64,000 nucleotides of DNA from an uncultured Alphaproteobacteria bacterium. GTDB lineage: Bacteria > Pseudomonadota > Alphaproteobacteria > HIMB59. Under the pieces are notes generated by a model. The model saw nothing but the letters and a program-made list of their open reading frames with translations. It had not been told where the DNA came from and did not search any database. This document shows, in pieces, positions 46,563 to 55,978 of the stretch (the stretch's first letter is position 1; each line of letters opens with the position of its first letter). The stretch spans positions 231,116 to 295,115 of the forward strand of contig CACLUR010000002.1 of assembly GCA_902610175.1 (NCBI GenBank), written 5' to 3'. The position numbers and the translations under genes were made by a program.

Positions 46563-47633
46563 CTATTGAGGTACCTCTCCGTCTATACCTTGAACATAGA
46601 ACATCATAGAGGCCAACATACCATCATCAGCTACTTCGCCCTCTTTAACAACTAGTTCACCAGCTTGATTATAAATTGGCCCTTCAAATGAATGAAGAGT
46701 TCCATTTTCAATTGCAGTCTCCATATTTTTTGCTTCTAAAATTAAGTCTAATGGTAAGAGTTTTGTGTTATAAGGTGACATTTCTACCATACCGTCCTTA
46801 AACCCATGCCATGTATCTTCGGAAGACCATGTACCATCAACAACTGCTTGTGCTTTTGCAGCGTAGTAGGGTCCCCAGATGTCCTCAATTGAAGTCATAT
46901 GAGAATTTGGGCAGAAAGCCTCTTGATTTGAAGCTTGACCAAAAGCAAGAACACCAGCTTTTTCAGCGGCTTGGCAAGGAGCATATGAGTCAGTATGTTG
47001 AACGATTATATCTGCTCCTTGATTTATTAAAGTGTTAGCTGCATCAGCCTCTTTTCCAGGATCATACCAAGAGTAATTCCAAATGATTTTAATTTTTACA
47101 TCAGGATTGACTTTAGAGGCAGCTAGATAAAATGCATTGATTCCTCTTATTACCTCTGGAATAGGAAAAGAAACAATGTATCCAATAGTATTAGTCTTTG
47201 TCATTTTACCAGCAATGTGTCCAATAATAGTTCTACCCTCATAAAATCTTGCAGAATATGTTGAAACATTATCCGTTCTCTTAAAACCAGTTGCATGCTC
47301 AAATTTGACATCTGGAAACTCTTTTGCTACTTCAAGAGTTTGATCCATATAATTGAAAGATGTTGTAAAAATTAGATCATGACCTGATGCAGCTAATTTT
47401 CTTATAGCTCGAACTGCATCTGCATTTTCTGGAACATTTTCTATATAGGTAGTTGAAATTGAATCTCCTAGTGCATTTTCCATATAAATTCTGCCTTGAT
47501 CATGCATATATGTCCATCCGTGATCACCTGGAGGACCAATATAAATAAAGCCAATTTTCTTTTGATCAGCGTGAACTGCAGATACAGAAATTACAGCTAA
47601 AAACGAGAGAATAGTTAGTATTTTTCTTAACAT
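46563..47633 (-). CDS. BMP-family purine/nucleoside ABC transporter binding protein
   Basis: A 356-residue periplasmic protein with signal peptide (MLRKILTILSFLAVISVSAVHA). KIGFIYIGPPGDHGWTYMHD is the standard start of BMP/Med-family binding proteins, followed by FTTSFNYMDQTLEVAKEFPD, GRTIIGHIAGKMTKTNTIGY and WSYWDP-like sequence near residue 180. Relatives bind nucleosides or purines. It has a 150-base 5' gap with its own promoter-like box and operator-like repeat, and follows the two permease genes. Confidence 0.9.
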   Translation of the reverse strand: MLRKILTILSFLAVISVSAVHADQKKIGFIYIGPPGDHGWTYMHDQGRIYMENALGDSISTTYIENVPENADAVRAIRKLAASGHDLIFTTSFNYMDQTLEVAKEFPDVKFEHATGFKRTDNVSTYSARFYEGRTIIGHIAGKMTKTNTIGYIVSFPIPEVIRGINAFYLAASKVNPDVKIKIIWNYSWYDPGKEADAANTLINQGADIIVQHTDSYAPCQAAEKAGVLAFGQASNQEAFCPNSHMTSIEDIWGPYYAAKAQAVVDGTWSSEDTWHGFKDGMVEMSPYNTKLLPLDLILEAKNMETAIENGTLHSFEGPIYNQAGELVVKEGEVADDGMLASMMFYVQGIDGEVPQ

Positions 47634-47668
47634 ATTTAAATCCTATCTTTTTAAAATTAATAAAATTC

Positions 47669-47674
47669 ATTATA
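47669..47674 (-). promoter_or_regulatory. candidate -10 box for the BMP binding-protein gene
   Basis: TATAAT on the − strand, 35 bases upstream of the start codon at 47633. It suggests that the binding protein is made from a separate promoter as well as from the transport operon. Confidence 0.4.
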
Positions 47675-47682
47675 GAGCTAAT

Positions 47683-47701
47683 TTCATTAATAAATAATGA
47701 A
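47683..47701. promoter_or_regulatory. operator-like inverted repeat
   Basis: A perfect 7-bp inverted repeat with a 5-base spacer (TTCATTA-ATAAA-TAATGAA) lies just upstream of the -10 box at 47669-47674, so a bound protein would cover the -35 region. Size and placement suit a dimeric repressor, but no such regulator is encoded next to it. Confidence 0.35.
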
Positions 47702-47783
47702 TCTAGTTAATAATAAATATGTGATTAATTTATAACAAAAAAGAAATGGATGCCCTTTGTCTGAAAAAAAATAAGTGGATAAC

Positions 47784-48653
47784 CTATTGATTTTTTTCAA
47801 AAGGTATATTTAAAGATGATGGTGCACTAAGTTTAAGTCTAATTTTGTTGGATGAAATAAAAACTAATACAATAATTGTCGCCAAATACGGCATCATGTT
47901 AAAAAATTGACCGGGTAATTTTACACCTATGGCTTGAAGGTTCATTTGCATAATAGCAACGCCTCCAAAGATATAAGCACCAACTAATAGTCTCCAAGGC
48001 TTCCAAGTCGCAAAAACAACTAAAGCAAGAGCTATCCAACCCCTGCCAGCAGTCATACCCTCTTGCCACATTGGGGCATAACATATTGAAATGTAATAAC
48101 CTGCTAGAGAACTCATAACACCACCGAAAATAATAGTTAAATATCTTGTTTTTATTACATTATATCCCAATGCATATGCTGAGTTATGATTTTCACCAAC
48201 AGCTCTGACTATGAGGCCAATTTTTGTTTTTGATAAAAAATAAGCAACAAAAAAAACTAACAAAAAAGAAATCACTATGAAATAGTAAGGATTTAATCCA
48301 TCTATGGGTGTTCCACCTAATTTTTTACCAAGCATCGCGCTTAAACCAATACCAAAAATAGTTAATGCTAATCCAGTCGCTATTTGATTAGTCATAAGGT
48401 TTAAAACTAGAAAAGCAAATATTCCTGATAAAATTACACCAGATATTATTGATAAAAATAAGGAATAGAAATAATTACCAGTTAAAACTAGAGTAATAAA
48501 TCCTGTTACTGCTCCAACTAACATCAATCCCTCTAATCCGAGATTGAGTACTCCACTTTTTTCAGTAACCAACTCGCCAATACCAGCAAAAACAAGAGGT
48601 GTTGTTGATATTAAAACTATATTTAAGATACCTATGATTAATTCGATACTCAT
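47784..48653 (-). CDS. BMP-type ABC transporter permease (second)
   Basis: A 289-residue inner-membrane permease of the RbsC/YufQ type. The helix pair near the start, then TEKSGVLNLGLEGLMLVGAV (about 30-49), is the typical motif of nucleoside-type permeases, followed by NQIATGLALTIFGIGLSAML. GLIVRAVGENHNSAYALGYN is the coupling loop. It overlaps the upstream permease gene by 4 bases. Confidence 0.9.
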   Translation of the reverse strand: MSIELIIGILNIVLISTTPLVFAGIGELVTEKSGVLNLGLEGLMLVGAVTGFITLVLTGNYFYSLFLSIISGVILSGIFAFLVLNLMTNQIATGLALTIFGIGLSAMLGKKLGGTPIDGLNPYYFIVISFLLVFFVAYFLSKTKIGLIVRAVGENHNSAYALGYNVIKTRYLTIIFGGVMSSLAGYYISICYAPMWQEGMTAGRGWIALALVVFATWKPWRLLVGAYIFGGVAIMQMNLQAIGVKLPGQFFNMMPYLATIIVLVFISSNKIRLKLSAPSSLNIPFEKNQ

Positions 48654-49711
48654 TTAATGAATACCTTATATTTATTTAAAAAATCTGTGCCTAACAAAAA
48701 GAATAGAACTAAACCCTGGAATACAAAACCTACTGCGGAGGGTATCTTTAAAAATAATTGTGCATCCTCAGCGCCTAAATATGTTAATGCAATTAACAAA
48801 GAGGATAAAATTATACCAAAAGGGTTCAATCTCCCCAAAAATGCAACAATAATTGCAGTAAAACCATAATTAGGAGAAATATCTCTGTACAATAAACCTA
48901 TGGGTCCTGAAACCTCAAATAGCCCAGCTAACCCTGCGCTTGCTCCACTTATTATAAATGTATAAAAAATTAAATTTTTATATTTAAAACCGGCGTATTG
49001 AGATGCTTTTGAACTTAAGCCAGTAACTCTAAGTTTAAATCCAAATAATGTTTTGTTGAAAATAATATAAGTTAACAAACAAATTATTAATGCAAAATAA
49101 ACACCAATGTGAACACGAAGGCCATCAATTAATACAGGGAGTCTTCCAGCATCAGGAAAAGGCATCGATTTAGGCAAACCATATCCTGCAGGATCTTTCC
49201 AAGGACCAACAACAAAATAATCCAGAATAAATAGAGCCACATAGGTTAACATCAAACTAGTTAAAATTTCATTTGTATTAAATTTTGTTTTAAGAATAGC
49301 AGGTATAGTTGCCCAAAATGCTCCTCCTATGGCGCCAAATAAAATCATTAATGGAAGTAAAAAAACACTTGTTGAGTCATTAAATAATAGTCCAATACCG
49401 CCACCAAATATTGCCCCCATTGTTAATTGCCCCTCAGCCCCTATATTGTAAATGTTGTTTTTGAAACAATAAGATAATCCTAACGCTATAATTGCAAGCG
49501 GTGTAGCTTTTACAAATAATTCCGAAATACCGTAAGAATTCGAAATAGGACTAATAAAAAAAATTTTGAAAGACTCAATAGGACTTAAATCTAAAATAAA
49601 AAAAATAAATGAGCCAAAAAATAAAGTTAGAGCAACGGCAACTAATGGCGACAAATAAAATATTAAATTTGAGTAATCCTCTCTTAATTGTACTCTAATC
49701 AAAAAGACCAC
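48650..49711 (-). CDS. BMP-type ABC transporter permease (first)
   Basis: A 353-residue permease of the YufP/NupB type. Seen are FKNNIYNIGAEGQLTMGAIF (about 85-104), FNTNEILTSLMLTYVALFIL, FGFKLRVTGLSSKASQYAGF, and YGFTAIIVAFLGRLNPFGII. It has about nine hydrophobic segments. It overlaps the ATPase gene by 17 bases, an unusually long overlap that supports coupled translation. Confidence 0.9.
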   Translation of the reverse strand: MVFLIRVQLREDYSNLIFYLSPLVAVALTLFFGSFIFFILDLSPIESFKIFFISPISNSYGISELFVKATPLAIIALGLSYCFKNNIYNIGAEGQLTMGAIFGGGIGLLFNDSTSVFLLPLMILFGAIGGAFWATIPAILKTKFNTNEILTSLMLTYVALFILDYFVVGPWKDPAGYGLPKSMPFPDAGRLPVLIDGLRVHIGVYFALIICLLTYIIFNKTLFGFKLRVTGLSSKASQYAGFKYKNLIFYTFIISGASAGLAGLFEVSGPIGLLYRDISPNYGFTAIIVAFLGRLNPFGIILSSLLIALTYLGAEDAQLFLKIPSAVGFVFQGLVLFFLLGTDFLNKYKVFIK

Positions 49712-51197
49712 CCATATACTTGCCTAATTTAGCAATATTTATATCCTCTACATTTAACGGGTTTGATAAAGACCCCTCATATAAAACCGATATTTGGTGA
49801 CAAACTTCTAGTAATTCATCTAAATCGTGTGAGATAATAATTATAGATACTCCCTTTTGTGATAATTCTACTATTGTTTTCTTAATAAATGCTTCAGAAC
49901 CTGCATCTATGCCCCATGTAGGTTGAGATAGAATTAATAGCTGAGGATTTGACATAATTTCTCTTCCAATAATAAATTTTTGAAGATTTCCTCCAGATAG
50001 TTTACCAGCTTTGACATGATAAGAAGGAGTATCAACATTAAAATTTTTTATTACATCACTTGCATAAGAGTTAATCTTTTCAAAGTTTATAAAATCACCT
50101 TTCTTAAATTCACTTTTATGGTTCATGCTTAAAAATATATTTTCAGATAAAGACATCTCTGGCACTGCACTGTGACCTAATCTCTCTTCAGTAACATATG
50201 AAATAGATAGAGATTTTCTCTGAAATGTTGATAAATTATTAATATTCAAATCTTTGAAAAAAATATCTCCACTAAATTCATAATCGTTTTCATTTAGTAA
50301 AATTTCCATTAATTCTTTTTGTCCATTTCCAGCCACTCCAGCTATGCCAAAAATTTGTCCCTTTTTTAAACTTAAATCAATTTTATTTAAATTAATTGTA
50401 AATGGATCTTTAGATTGAGTTGATAAATTTTTAATATTAAAAATTTCCTGAGAAAAATTAATGTTACTTTCATGTTTTACTTCGGACACTTTATAACCTA
50501 ACATTTTATATCCTAAAGTTTCAGGATTTTCATTTTGTGTCGAAATTGTGCTTACTACTTTTCCATTCCTCATAATTGTTACATAATCAGACAGATTTAT
50601 TATTTCTTCTAATTTATGGGATATAAAAATTACTGTTAATCCGTCTTTTACTAAATTTTTTATAATTTTAAATAATTTACTAATTTCATCTGGTGTAAGA
50701 ACAGAAGTTGGTTCGTCCATGATTAGAATTTTGGGATTATTCAATAATGATCTAACAATTTCTACGGATTGCCTCTGACCAACAGATAGAGAACTTATAG
50801 GAGAATTTAAATTTAAGTTAAAACCGTACTTATCACAAATTGTCTTAGACTTATCTTTTAATTTAGTTAAAGATATATTTTCATTCATACCAAGAATTAA
50901 ATTTTCAGCAACAGTAAGTGACTCAAATAAACTGAAATGTTGAAAAACCATATTTATACCTAAATTTTTTGCAGTAGATGGTGAATTAATTATTGCTAAA
51001 TCAGAATTTATTAAAATTTCACCACTGTCAGGTTTTACATGACCATATAAAATTTTTACTAATGTTGACTTTCCAGCGCCATTTTCACCCAAGATAGCAT
51101 GGATTGATTGCTCTTCGATATTAAAGGATACATCATCATTTGCTATAACACCGGGATAGGATTTAAAAATATTTTTAAATTCAACTATAGATTGCAT
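49695..51197 (-). CDS. BMP-type ABC transporter ATPase, double-domain (RbsA/YufO type)
   Basis: A 500-residue protein with two ABC domains. Domain 1 has Walker A GENGAGKSTLVKIL, signature SSLSVGQRQSVEIV, and Walker B ILIMDEPTSVLTPD. Domain 2 has the degenerate Walker A GVAGNGQKELMEIL, which is typical of the second half in this family, signature KLSGGNLQKFIIG and LLILSQPTWGIDAGS. It is the first gene of the transport run ATPase-permease-permease-binding protein. Confidence 0.93.
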   Translation of the reverse strand: MQSIVEFKNIFKSYPGVIANDDVSFNIEEQSIHAILGENGAGKSTLVKILYGHVKPDSGEILINSDLAIINSPSTAKNLGINMVFQHFSLFESLTVAENLILGMNENISLTKLKDKSKTICDKYGFNLNLNSPISSLSVGQRQSVEIVRSLLNNPKILIMDEPTSVLTPDEISKLFKIIKNLVKDGLTVIFISHKLEEIINLSDYVTIMRNGKVVSTISTQNENPETLGYKMLGYKVSEVKHESNINFSQEIFNIKNLSTQSKDPFTINLNKIDLSLKKGQIFGIAGVAGNGQKELMEILLNENDYEFSGDIFFKDLNINNLSTFQRKSLSISYVTEERLGHSAVPEMSLSENIFLSMNHKSEFKKGDFINFEKINSYASDVIKNFNVDTPSYHVKAGKLSGGNLQKFIIGREIMSNPQLLILSQPTWGIDAGSEAFIKKTIVELSQKGVSIIIISHDLDELLEVCHQISVLYEGSLSNPLNVEDINIAKLGKYMGGLFD

Positions 51198-51256
51198 AAA
51201 TATTAATAGATTCCTTTTTTTAAAGATTAAATTGTTTTTTTTAATTTAGGATAAAA

Positions 51257-51844
51257 TTATAAATATAATGGTTCTGAGTCGTAAGATGACCAAAGATACC
51301 ATGTTACAATAGTTGAATAATTTCGCCATTTGTTAGAATGAAAAGATAATTTAGTTAAATTTTTATCTTTATAATATTTCTTATAGGCATTAATAAAACC
51401 AAGGTCTCCTAATGGCATTATGTTAGGCAAACCTAAATAAAATATAGAGAACATTTCAGCAGTCCATTTACCAATGCCAAAAATTTGAATTAAATTATTG
51501 TTTACTTTTTCAAAATTACTGTTGCTTAACTTTATATCAGTTACTAAATGATAATTATCTAGAAGTGAATATAAACATTTTTTCTTATTTTTACTTAAAG
51601 GTAGATTTTTTATTTTACTTTTATTAGTTTTAAAATTTTTAAAGTTTATTGGACCAATTATACTCTTAGAGTTTTTATAAATAGACATAGCAGCAGAAAC
51701 AGATATTTGCTGAGAACAGATAGATTTAAATAAAACATCAAATTTATTATTATTTGTTTTTAATTGATGTTTTGGATTATAGTAATATTTAAAAACAGGG
51801 TCATTCTTTAATAAATAAGTACAACCTTTTTTCCAATAATTCAT
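51257..51844 (-). CDS. DNA-3-methyladenine glycosylase II (AlkA-like)
   Basis: A 195-residue HhH-GPD glycosylase. The helix-hairpin-helix is QIFGIGKWTAEMFSIF, and the catalytic Asp is in MPLGDLGFINAYK. CSQQISVSAAMSIYK is the typical early motif. It lacks the extra N-terminal domain of E. coli AlkA, as do many small homologues. It removes alkylated bases from DNA. It overlaps the reductase gene by 4 bases. Confidence 0.9.
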   Translation of the reverse strand: MNYWKKGCTYLLKNDPVFKYYYNPKHQLKTNNNKFDVLFKSICSQQISVSAAMSIYKNSKSIIGPINFKNFKTNKSKIKNLPLSKNKKKCLYSLLDNYHLVTDIKLSNSNFEKVNNNLIQIFGIGKWTAEMFSIFYLGLPNIMPLGDLGFINAYKKYYKDKNLTKLSFHSNKWRNYSTIVTWYLWSSYDSEPLYL

Positions 51845-52710
51845 CGATCATTAAATGACTTAACTAGACTTGAAGTATCATAATTTTTATAAATTGTATT
51901 TTGTAAACTTTTATACTTTTTAAAGACACTTTTTGTAAGATTTAAATTTAAATTAGATTTTTTTGCTTGTTGTAAAACATATTTTAAATCTTTAGTCATT
52001 AATTCTGTAGAAAAACCAAAATTAAATTTATTTTTGGTGAGTGTTGGATACCTGTTAGTAAATTGCCAGGAATTAGCTGCTCCATTTTTTATAGCATTAA
52101 AAATTTTTTTTTGATCAAGATTATTTTTTTTACTAAAAAGATAAGCCTCTGATATAGAGTATAAAATACCACAAATTAAAATTTGATTAGTAAATTTAGT
52201 TAATTGACCTGAACCTAATTTACCCATATGCGTAATACTTTTAGAGTAAAAGGAAATTATACTTTTTGATTTATTAAAGTTTTGTTCAGTTCCACCAACC
52301 ATTACTGATAAAGAACCTTTTTTAGCACCCTCTTCACCACCTGTAATAGGAGCATCTAAAAATTTTAATTTTCTTTGTTTAAATGACCTAGAAAGTAGAT
52401 CAATTTGTCTTAATGATATAGTTGAGTGATCGATAATAATTGAATTTTTGTTAAAATTTGAAGTTTTTACAAATTTATTAAAGAAAGTATTAACTGCGTT
52501 ATCATCTTTTAAGCAAGAAATAATATAGTCAAATTTTATATCATTTTTAAAATTATAACTTTCAGCTATAAATTTTTTTTTCCATTTATGTTCAACTGAC
52601 TTAGTTCTATTAAATATAAAAAGTTTAAAATTTTTATTTTTGGACAAATATCCAGCCATATGGAAGCCCATTTTTCCAAGACCAACAAATAGAATTTTAT
52701 AAGTTGGCAT
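51841..52710 (-). CDS. 3-hydroxyisobutyrate dehydrogenase-like reductase
   Basis: A 289-residue beta-hydroxyacid dehydrogenase. The NAD(P) loop is LFVGLGKMGFHMAGYL, the substrate motif is FLDAPITGGEEGAKKGSLSV, and the catalytic lysine is in GSGQLTKFTNQIL. Substrates in this family include 3-hydroxyisobutyrate, tartronate semialdehyde and succinic semialdehyde; this one cannot be assigned. The gene is unusually rich in AT with many Asn/Lys. It overlaps the inositol-phosphatase-like gene by 14 bases. Confidence 0.88.
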   Translation of the reverse strand: MPTYKILFVGLGKMGFHMAGYLSKNKNFKLFIFNRTKSVEHKWKKKFIAESYNFKNDIKFDYIISCLKDDNAVNTFFNKFVKTSNFNKNSIIIDHSTISLRQIDLLSRSFKQRKLKFLDAPITGGEEGAKKGSLSVMVGGTEQNFNKSKSIISFYSKSITHMGKLGSGQLTKFTNQILICGILYSISEAYLFSKKNNLDQKKIFNAIKNGAANSWQFTNRYPTLTKNKFNFGFSTELMTKDLKYVLQQAKKSNLNLNLTKSVFKKYKSLQNTIYKNYDTSSLVKSFNDR

Positions 52711-53413
52711 AAAAAATTATTTTTTTTTCTAATTTTGAATAATCAAAATCCATATTTGGAAGATTTGTTTCAAAGTTTAATAGTTTTAAAAAACTCATAG
52801 CTGGAAATAAATCCCAAATTTTTGATCCGTAGACAGTTAAAAAAGATCTTTCACCCTCTATAGCTTCAATTACATCGTAGCCAATTGATCTTGATCTTAT
52901 TTTCTCTGTGTAAGAAGTAATTATATCTTTAAAATAAATTTTGGCATGTTCACCTAAAAATCCAATTTGATTGCTATAATTTTGGGGCTTTATTTGCTTA
53001 TGGTTTTTAAATATTGAATTGTTATGAGTGTGGTAAAAAATATCACTAATAGGATCATATATTATAGCAAATTCACATTTAGTAGATTTGATAAATGATA
53101 TCATTATTGCTACTTTATTAATACCATTGATAAAATTTCTTGTTCCATCAATCGGGTCTACTGTTAAATATTCATTTTTTTTAATTAATTCTGAGTTACC
53201 CTCTTCAGAGATGATATTAGAAAATCCAATAGTTTTAAAATAATCAATTAGCTCATTCTCTATGATTACATCGTAACTAGTAACTTTAGAATTATCCTCT
53301 TTAGTTGAAACCTCATTGTCACTTAGTTTTCCAATATTTGGAATTATTATGTTTGTAGCAATTTTCTTCAAGAAGATATGAGTGTCTAAAAAAAAATTAT
53401 TATCAATCATCAT
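52697..53413 (-). CDS. inositol monophosphatase-family protein
   Basis: A 238-residue member of the IMPase/CysQ/FBPase fold. Metal-site motifs are ISEEGNSE (first Glu), TVDPIDGTRNFINGI (Asp-Pro-Ile-Asp-Gly-Thr), and late GSKIWDLFPAM (the final Asp, in WD). The length is somewhat short. Substrate could be inositol phosphate, histidinol phosphate or PAP. It overlaps TrkA by 11 bases. Confidence 0.85.
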   Translation of the reverse strand: MMIDNNFFLDTHIFLKKIATNIIIPNIGKLSDNEVSTKEDNSKVTSYDVIIENELIDYFKTIGFSNIISEEGNSELIKKNEYLTVDPIDGTRNFINGINKVAIMISFIKSTKCEFAIIYDPISDIFYHTHNNSIFKNHKQIKPQNYSNQIGFLGEHAKIYFKDIITSYTEKIRSRSIGYDVIEAIEGERSFLTVYGSKIWDLFPAMSFLKLLNFETNLPNMDFDYSKLEKKIIFYANL

Positions 53414-54731
53414 TAATTATTTTTTCTAAAACATGGGAGTCTTTTCGCGATACACTTAAAATTAATATATCGTTATTCAAAGGGATATGATCATCATTTT
53501 TTAACTCTAATGTTTCATTTGTTAGGGTACAAATGTGACTGATTACTTTAGATTTTTTTATATTTTCATATATCTCATTTTTATATTTAATTTCATAAAT
53601 TATGTACTCCTCTTTAAAAATAGAGTGGTACGATAAAAGAGATCCTTTAGAAATTTTTTCAATAATTCTTGATGTTGTTAACTCTCTTGGGTTAATAATA
53701 ACGTCTATGCCCAAATCATTAGCAAAAGACGAGTATGACTCATTATTAATTACTGATATTACAGATTTAGATCCTCTTTTTTTAGCTATTATTGACAATA
53801 TTGTATTAATTTGATCATTATCTGTGACGGTAATTACTAAATCAGAATTGTTCAGTTTTATTTCCTCATACAAAGTTTGATCGAGAGCGTCACCATGAAA
53901 GATTGTTGTATTTTTGAGTAAACCAGCTAAAAAATTACACCTTTCTTTATCTAATTCTAAAATTTTCAAATTAATTTCTTGATCATCTTGTTCAATTAAA
54001 GTTGATAAATTTTGACCAATATTTCCACCACCAACAATTAAAACATCTAATACATAGTCTTTAAAGCCAAAGAACTTTATAAGTTTATTCAAATATTTTT
54101 TCTTTATTAATAAGTAAAGTTGATCTGAGATTGATATATTTTTAAAATCGAAATTTATTTTATCATCTTTACTGTGGCCTAAATAACAAAGGTTATTGGT
54201 TTTGAAGAAAACTTTAATTTCTTCAAAAGTATGATTTTTAAATAAGTTAGATGATTGCATTCCAATTAATAAATAATCTTGAGTTATTAAAGACTCACTA
54301 AAAAAAGCACCAGGCAAATGAATTTTTTCAAATATATTATTTGAAACCTCCCATTCGGGAGAAATAATATGGTCTAGAAAACTATTTGACTCAATTAATA
54401 ATGATTTATTTTCATCTAAAATTAAATTTTGATTTCTTACCCTTGCAATTGATTTATCGACTTTAAGAAATTCTTTTGCAAATTTGCTTGTTATAATATT
54501 TTTTTCATCACTTCGTGTAACAGCAATAAAACAATCAATTTTAGATTCAAAATTTTTATAGAATGATGGATTTAAGGGATCATCATAAATTGTTTTAATA
54601 TCATATCTCTCAGATAAATTTTTTAACTCATTGACATCATTATCTAACAGAAAAACGTTTTTTCCTTGTTCGGATAATTTTTTTGCAAGATTTGCACCAA
54701 CTATTCCTGAACCAAGTATAAGTATATTCAT
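53403..54731 (-). CDS. trkA: Trk potassium uptake regulator TrkA
   Basis: A 442-residue cytoplasmic NAD-binding regulator of K+ uptake. It has two RCK units: the first begins MNILILGSGIVGANLAKKL, the second VLIVGGGNIGQNLSTLIEQ (about residue 220), each followed by a TrkA-C-like region. The TrkH channel gene is not in this window. It is 1 base from ntrX (start within the stop), and trkA next to ntrYX is a common alphaproteobacterial arrangement. Confidence 0.93.
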   Translation of the reverse strand: MNILILGSGIVGANLAKKLSEQGKNVFLLDNDVNELKNLSERYDIKTIYDDPLNPSFYKNFESKIDCFIAVTRSDEKNIITSKFAKEFLKVDKSIARVRNQNLILDENKSLLIESNSFLDHIISPEWEVSNNIFEKIHLPGAFFSESLITQDYLLIGMQSSNLFKNHTFEEIKVFFKTNNLCYLGHSKDDKINFDFKNISISDQLYLLIKKKYLNKLIKFFGFKDYVLDVLIVGGGNIGQNLSTLIEQDDQEINLKILELDKERCNFLAGLLKNTTIFHGDALDQTLYEEIKLNNSDLVITVTDNDQINTILSIIAKKRGSKSVISVINNESYSSFANDLGIDVIINPRELTTSRIIEKISKGSLLSYHSIFKEEYIIYEIKYKNEIYENIKKSKVISHICTLTNETLELKNDDHIPLNNDILILSVSRKDSHVLEKIINDD

Positions 54732-55978
54732 TAGTCTATTTTTATTTTAAGAGATTTAACTTTGCGATATAGAGATACTCTATCTAGTTTAAGCATTTTG
54801 GCAGTCAAAGTCATGTTGAAATTATTTATTTTTAATTTTTGCAAGAGATAATCTTTTTCAAATTTATCCTTAGCTTCTCTGAAATTTAAATCATAAAGAT
54901 CAGTACTATCTATGGAATTATTCATCAAATCTACAATTAAGTTTTTTGATACAAATAAACTATTGTCTGTTAAAAGTCCTGTTATATTTTCAGAAAGATT
55001 CATTATTTCAAATATGTTTCCAGGCCAAGTATGATTTAATAATAATTTCTGGACTTCATCATCGATTTTAATTCTATTATCAAATTTCTTTTGTGAAAAA
55101 ATATTTAAATAATGCTTAAAGAGTGGAAAAATTTCATCTTTTCTTGTAGTTAATGGATTTAATATAACTCTATGATCAATATTATTTACAAATGGATCTT
55201 TCATATCTATTTTTTTACTATCAAATATTATAGATGCATTTATTTTTTTACTTTTTACTAAATTTAAATAATTCAATAGTTCAATTTGGTTAAAATTTTC
55301 ATAATCATTTAAATAAATAGTAAAATAATTGTGTAATGAACTTAATTTTAATAGGTCAGACTCATTCATTAAATTTTCATTTAAGTTTATAAAGGTATCA
55401 GGATTATTTGAGGATAAATTCATATGGATAGTATTTGCAAGAAAATTTTTTCCTATGCCATTAGGCCCAATTATTAAAATAGATGAATTATTTTTTATTT
55501 TAGAAAGTGTTTTAAAAACATTATTAATATAGTTACCGTAACCAATAGTGTCTATCTTTGAGTGAAATGAAATTTTATTTCTATAATTATTAATTGTAAC
55601 ACGTTGCTTTAATTCGAGTAGATTTTTTTGGATTATATGAATAAGTTTTTTAGTTTCAAATGGCTTTTCAATAAAGTCGTTCGCGCCAGCTTTAACAGAC
55701 TCTATTGCATTATCTATATTTGCATGGCCACTAAAAGAAACAATTACTAAATTTTCATATTTATATTTTAAATACTCAATTATATCTATCCCTTGTTTTG
55801 TGCTATTTTTTAGCCATAAATCAACTAATACTACGTCATAATCAAAATTTCTTTGTTCAAGATCAGAAAATTCTTTATATGAATTAGCATATGTAACCTC
55901 ATAACCTTGTTTAGAAAGTATAAGTGAAATTTGTTTGCAAATTTCTAGTTCATCATCAATTACTAATATTTTAGTCAT
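54731..55978 (-). CDS. ntrX: NtrX-type response regulator with degenerate AAA+ domain
   Basis: A 415-residue protein, shorter than usual NtrX (about 450-470). The receiver (1-120) has the phosphoacceptor Asp53 in VVLVDLWLK and Lys105 in FIEKPFE. The central domain keeps a P-loop (GPNGIGKN, 171-178) but lacks a GAFTGA sigma-54 loop, and the Walker B is unclear (YFTIYLNDYENF). The C-terminal Fis-type helix-turn-helix (about 365-412) is intact: FNMTLTAKMLKLDRVSLYRK. It probably binds DNA without activating sigma-54 polymerase. It overlaps ntrY by 8 bases. Confidence 0.9.
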   Translation of the reverse strand: MTKILVIDDELEICKQISLILSKQGYEVTYANSYKEFSDLEQRNFDYDVVLVDLWLKNSTKQGIDIIEYLKYKYENLVIVSFSGHANIDNAIESVKAGANDFIEKPFETKKLIHIIQKNLLELKQRVTINNYRNKISFHSKIDTIGYGNYINNVFKTLSKIKNNSSILIIGPNGIGKNFLANTIHMNLSSNNPDTFINLNENLMNESDLLKLSSLHNYFTIYLNDYENFNQIELLNYLNLVKSKKINASIIFDSKKIDMKDPFVNNIDHRVILNPLTTRKDEIFPLFKHYLNIFSQKKFDNRIKIDDEVQKLLLNHTWPGNIFEIMNLSENITGLLTDNSLFVSKNLIVDLMNNSIDSTDLYDLNFREAKDKFEKDYLLQKLKINNFNMTLTAKMLKLDRVSLYRKVKSLKIKID

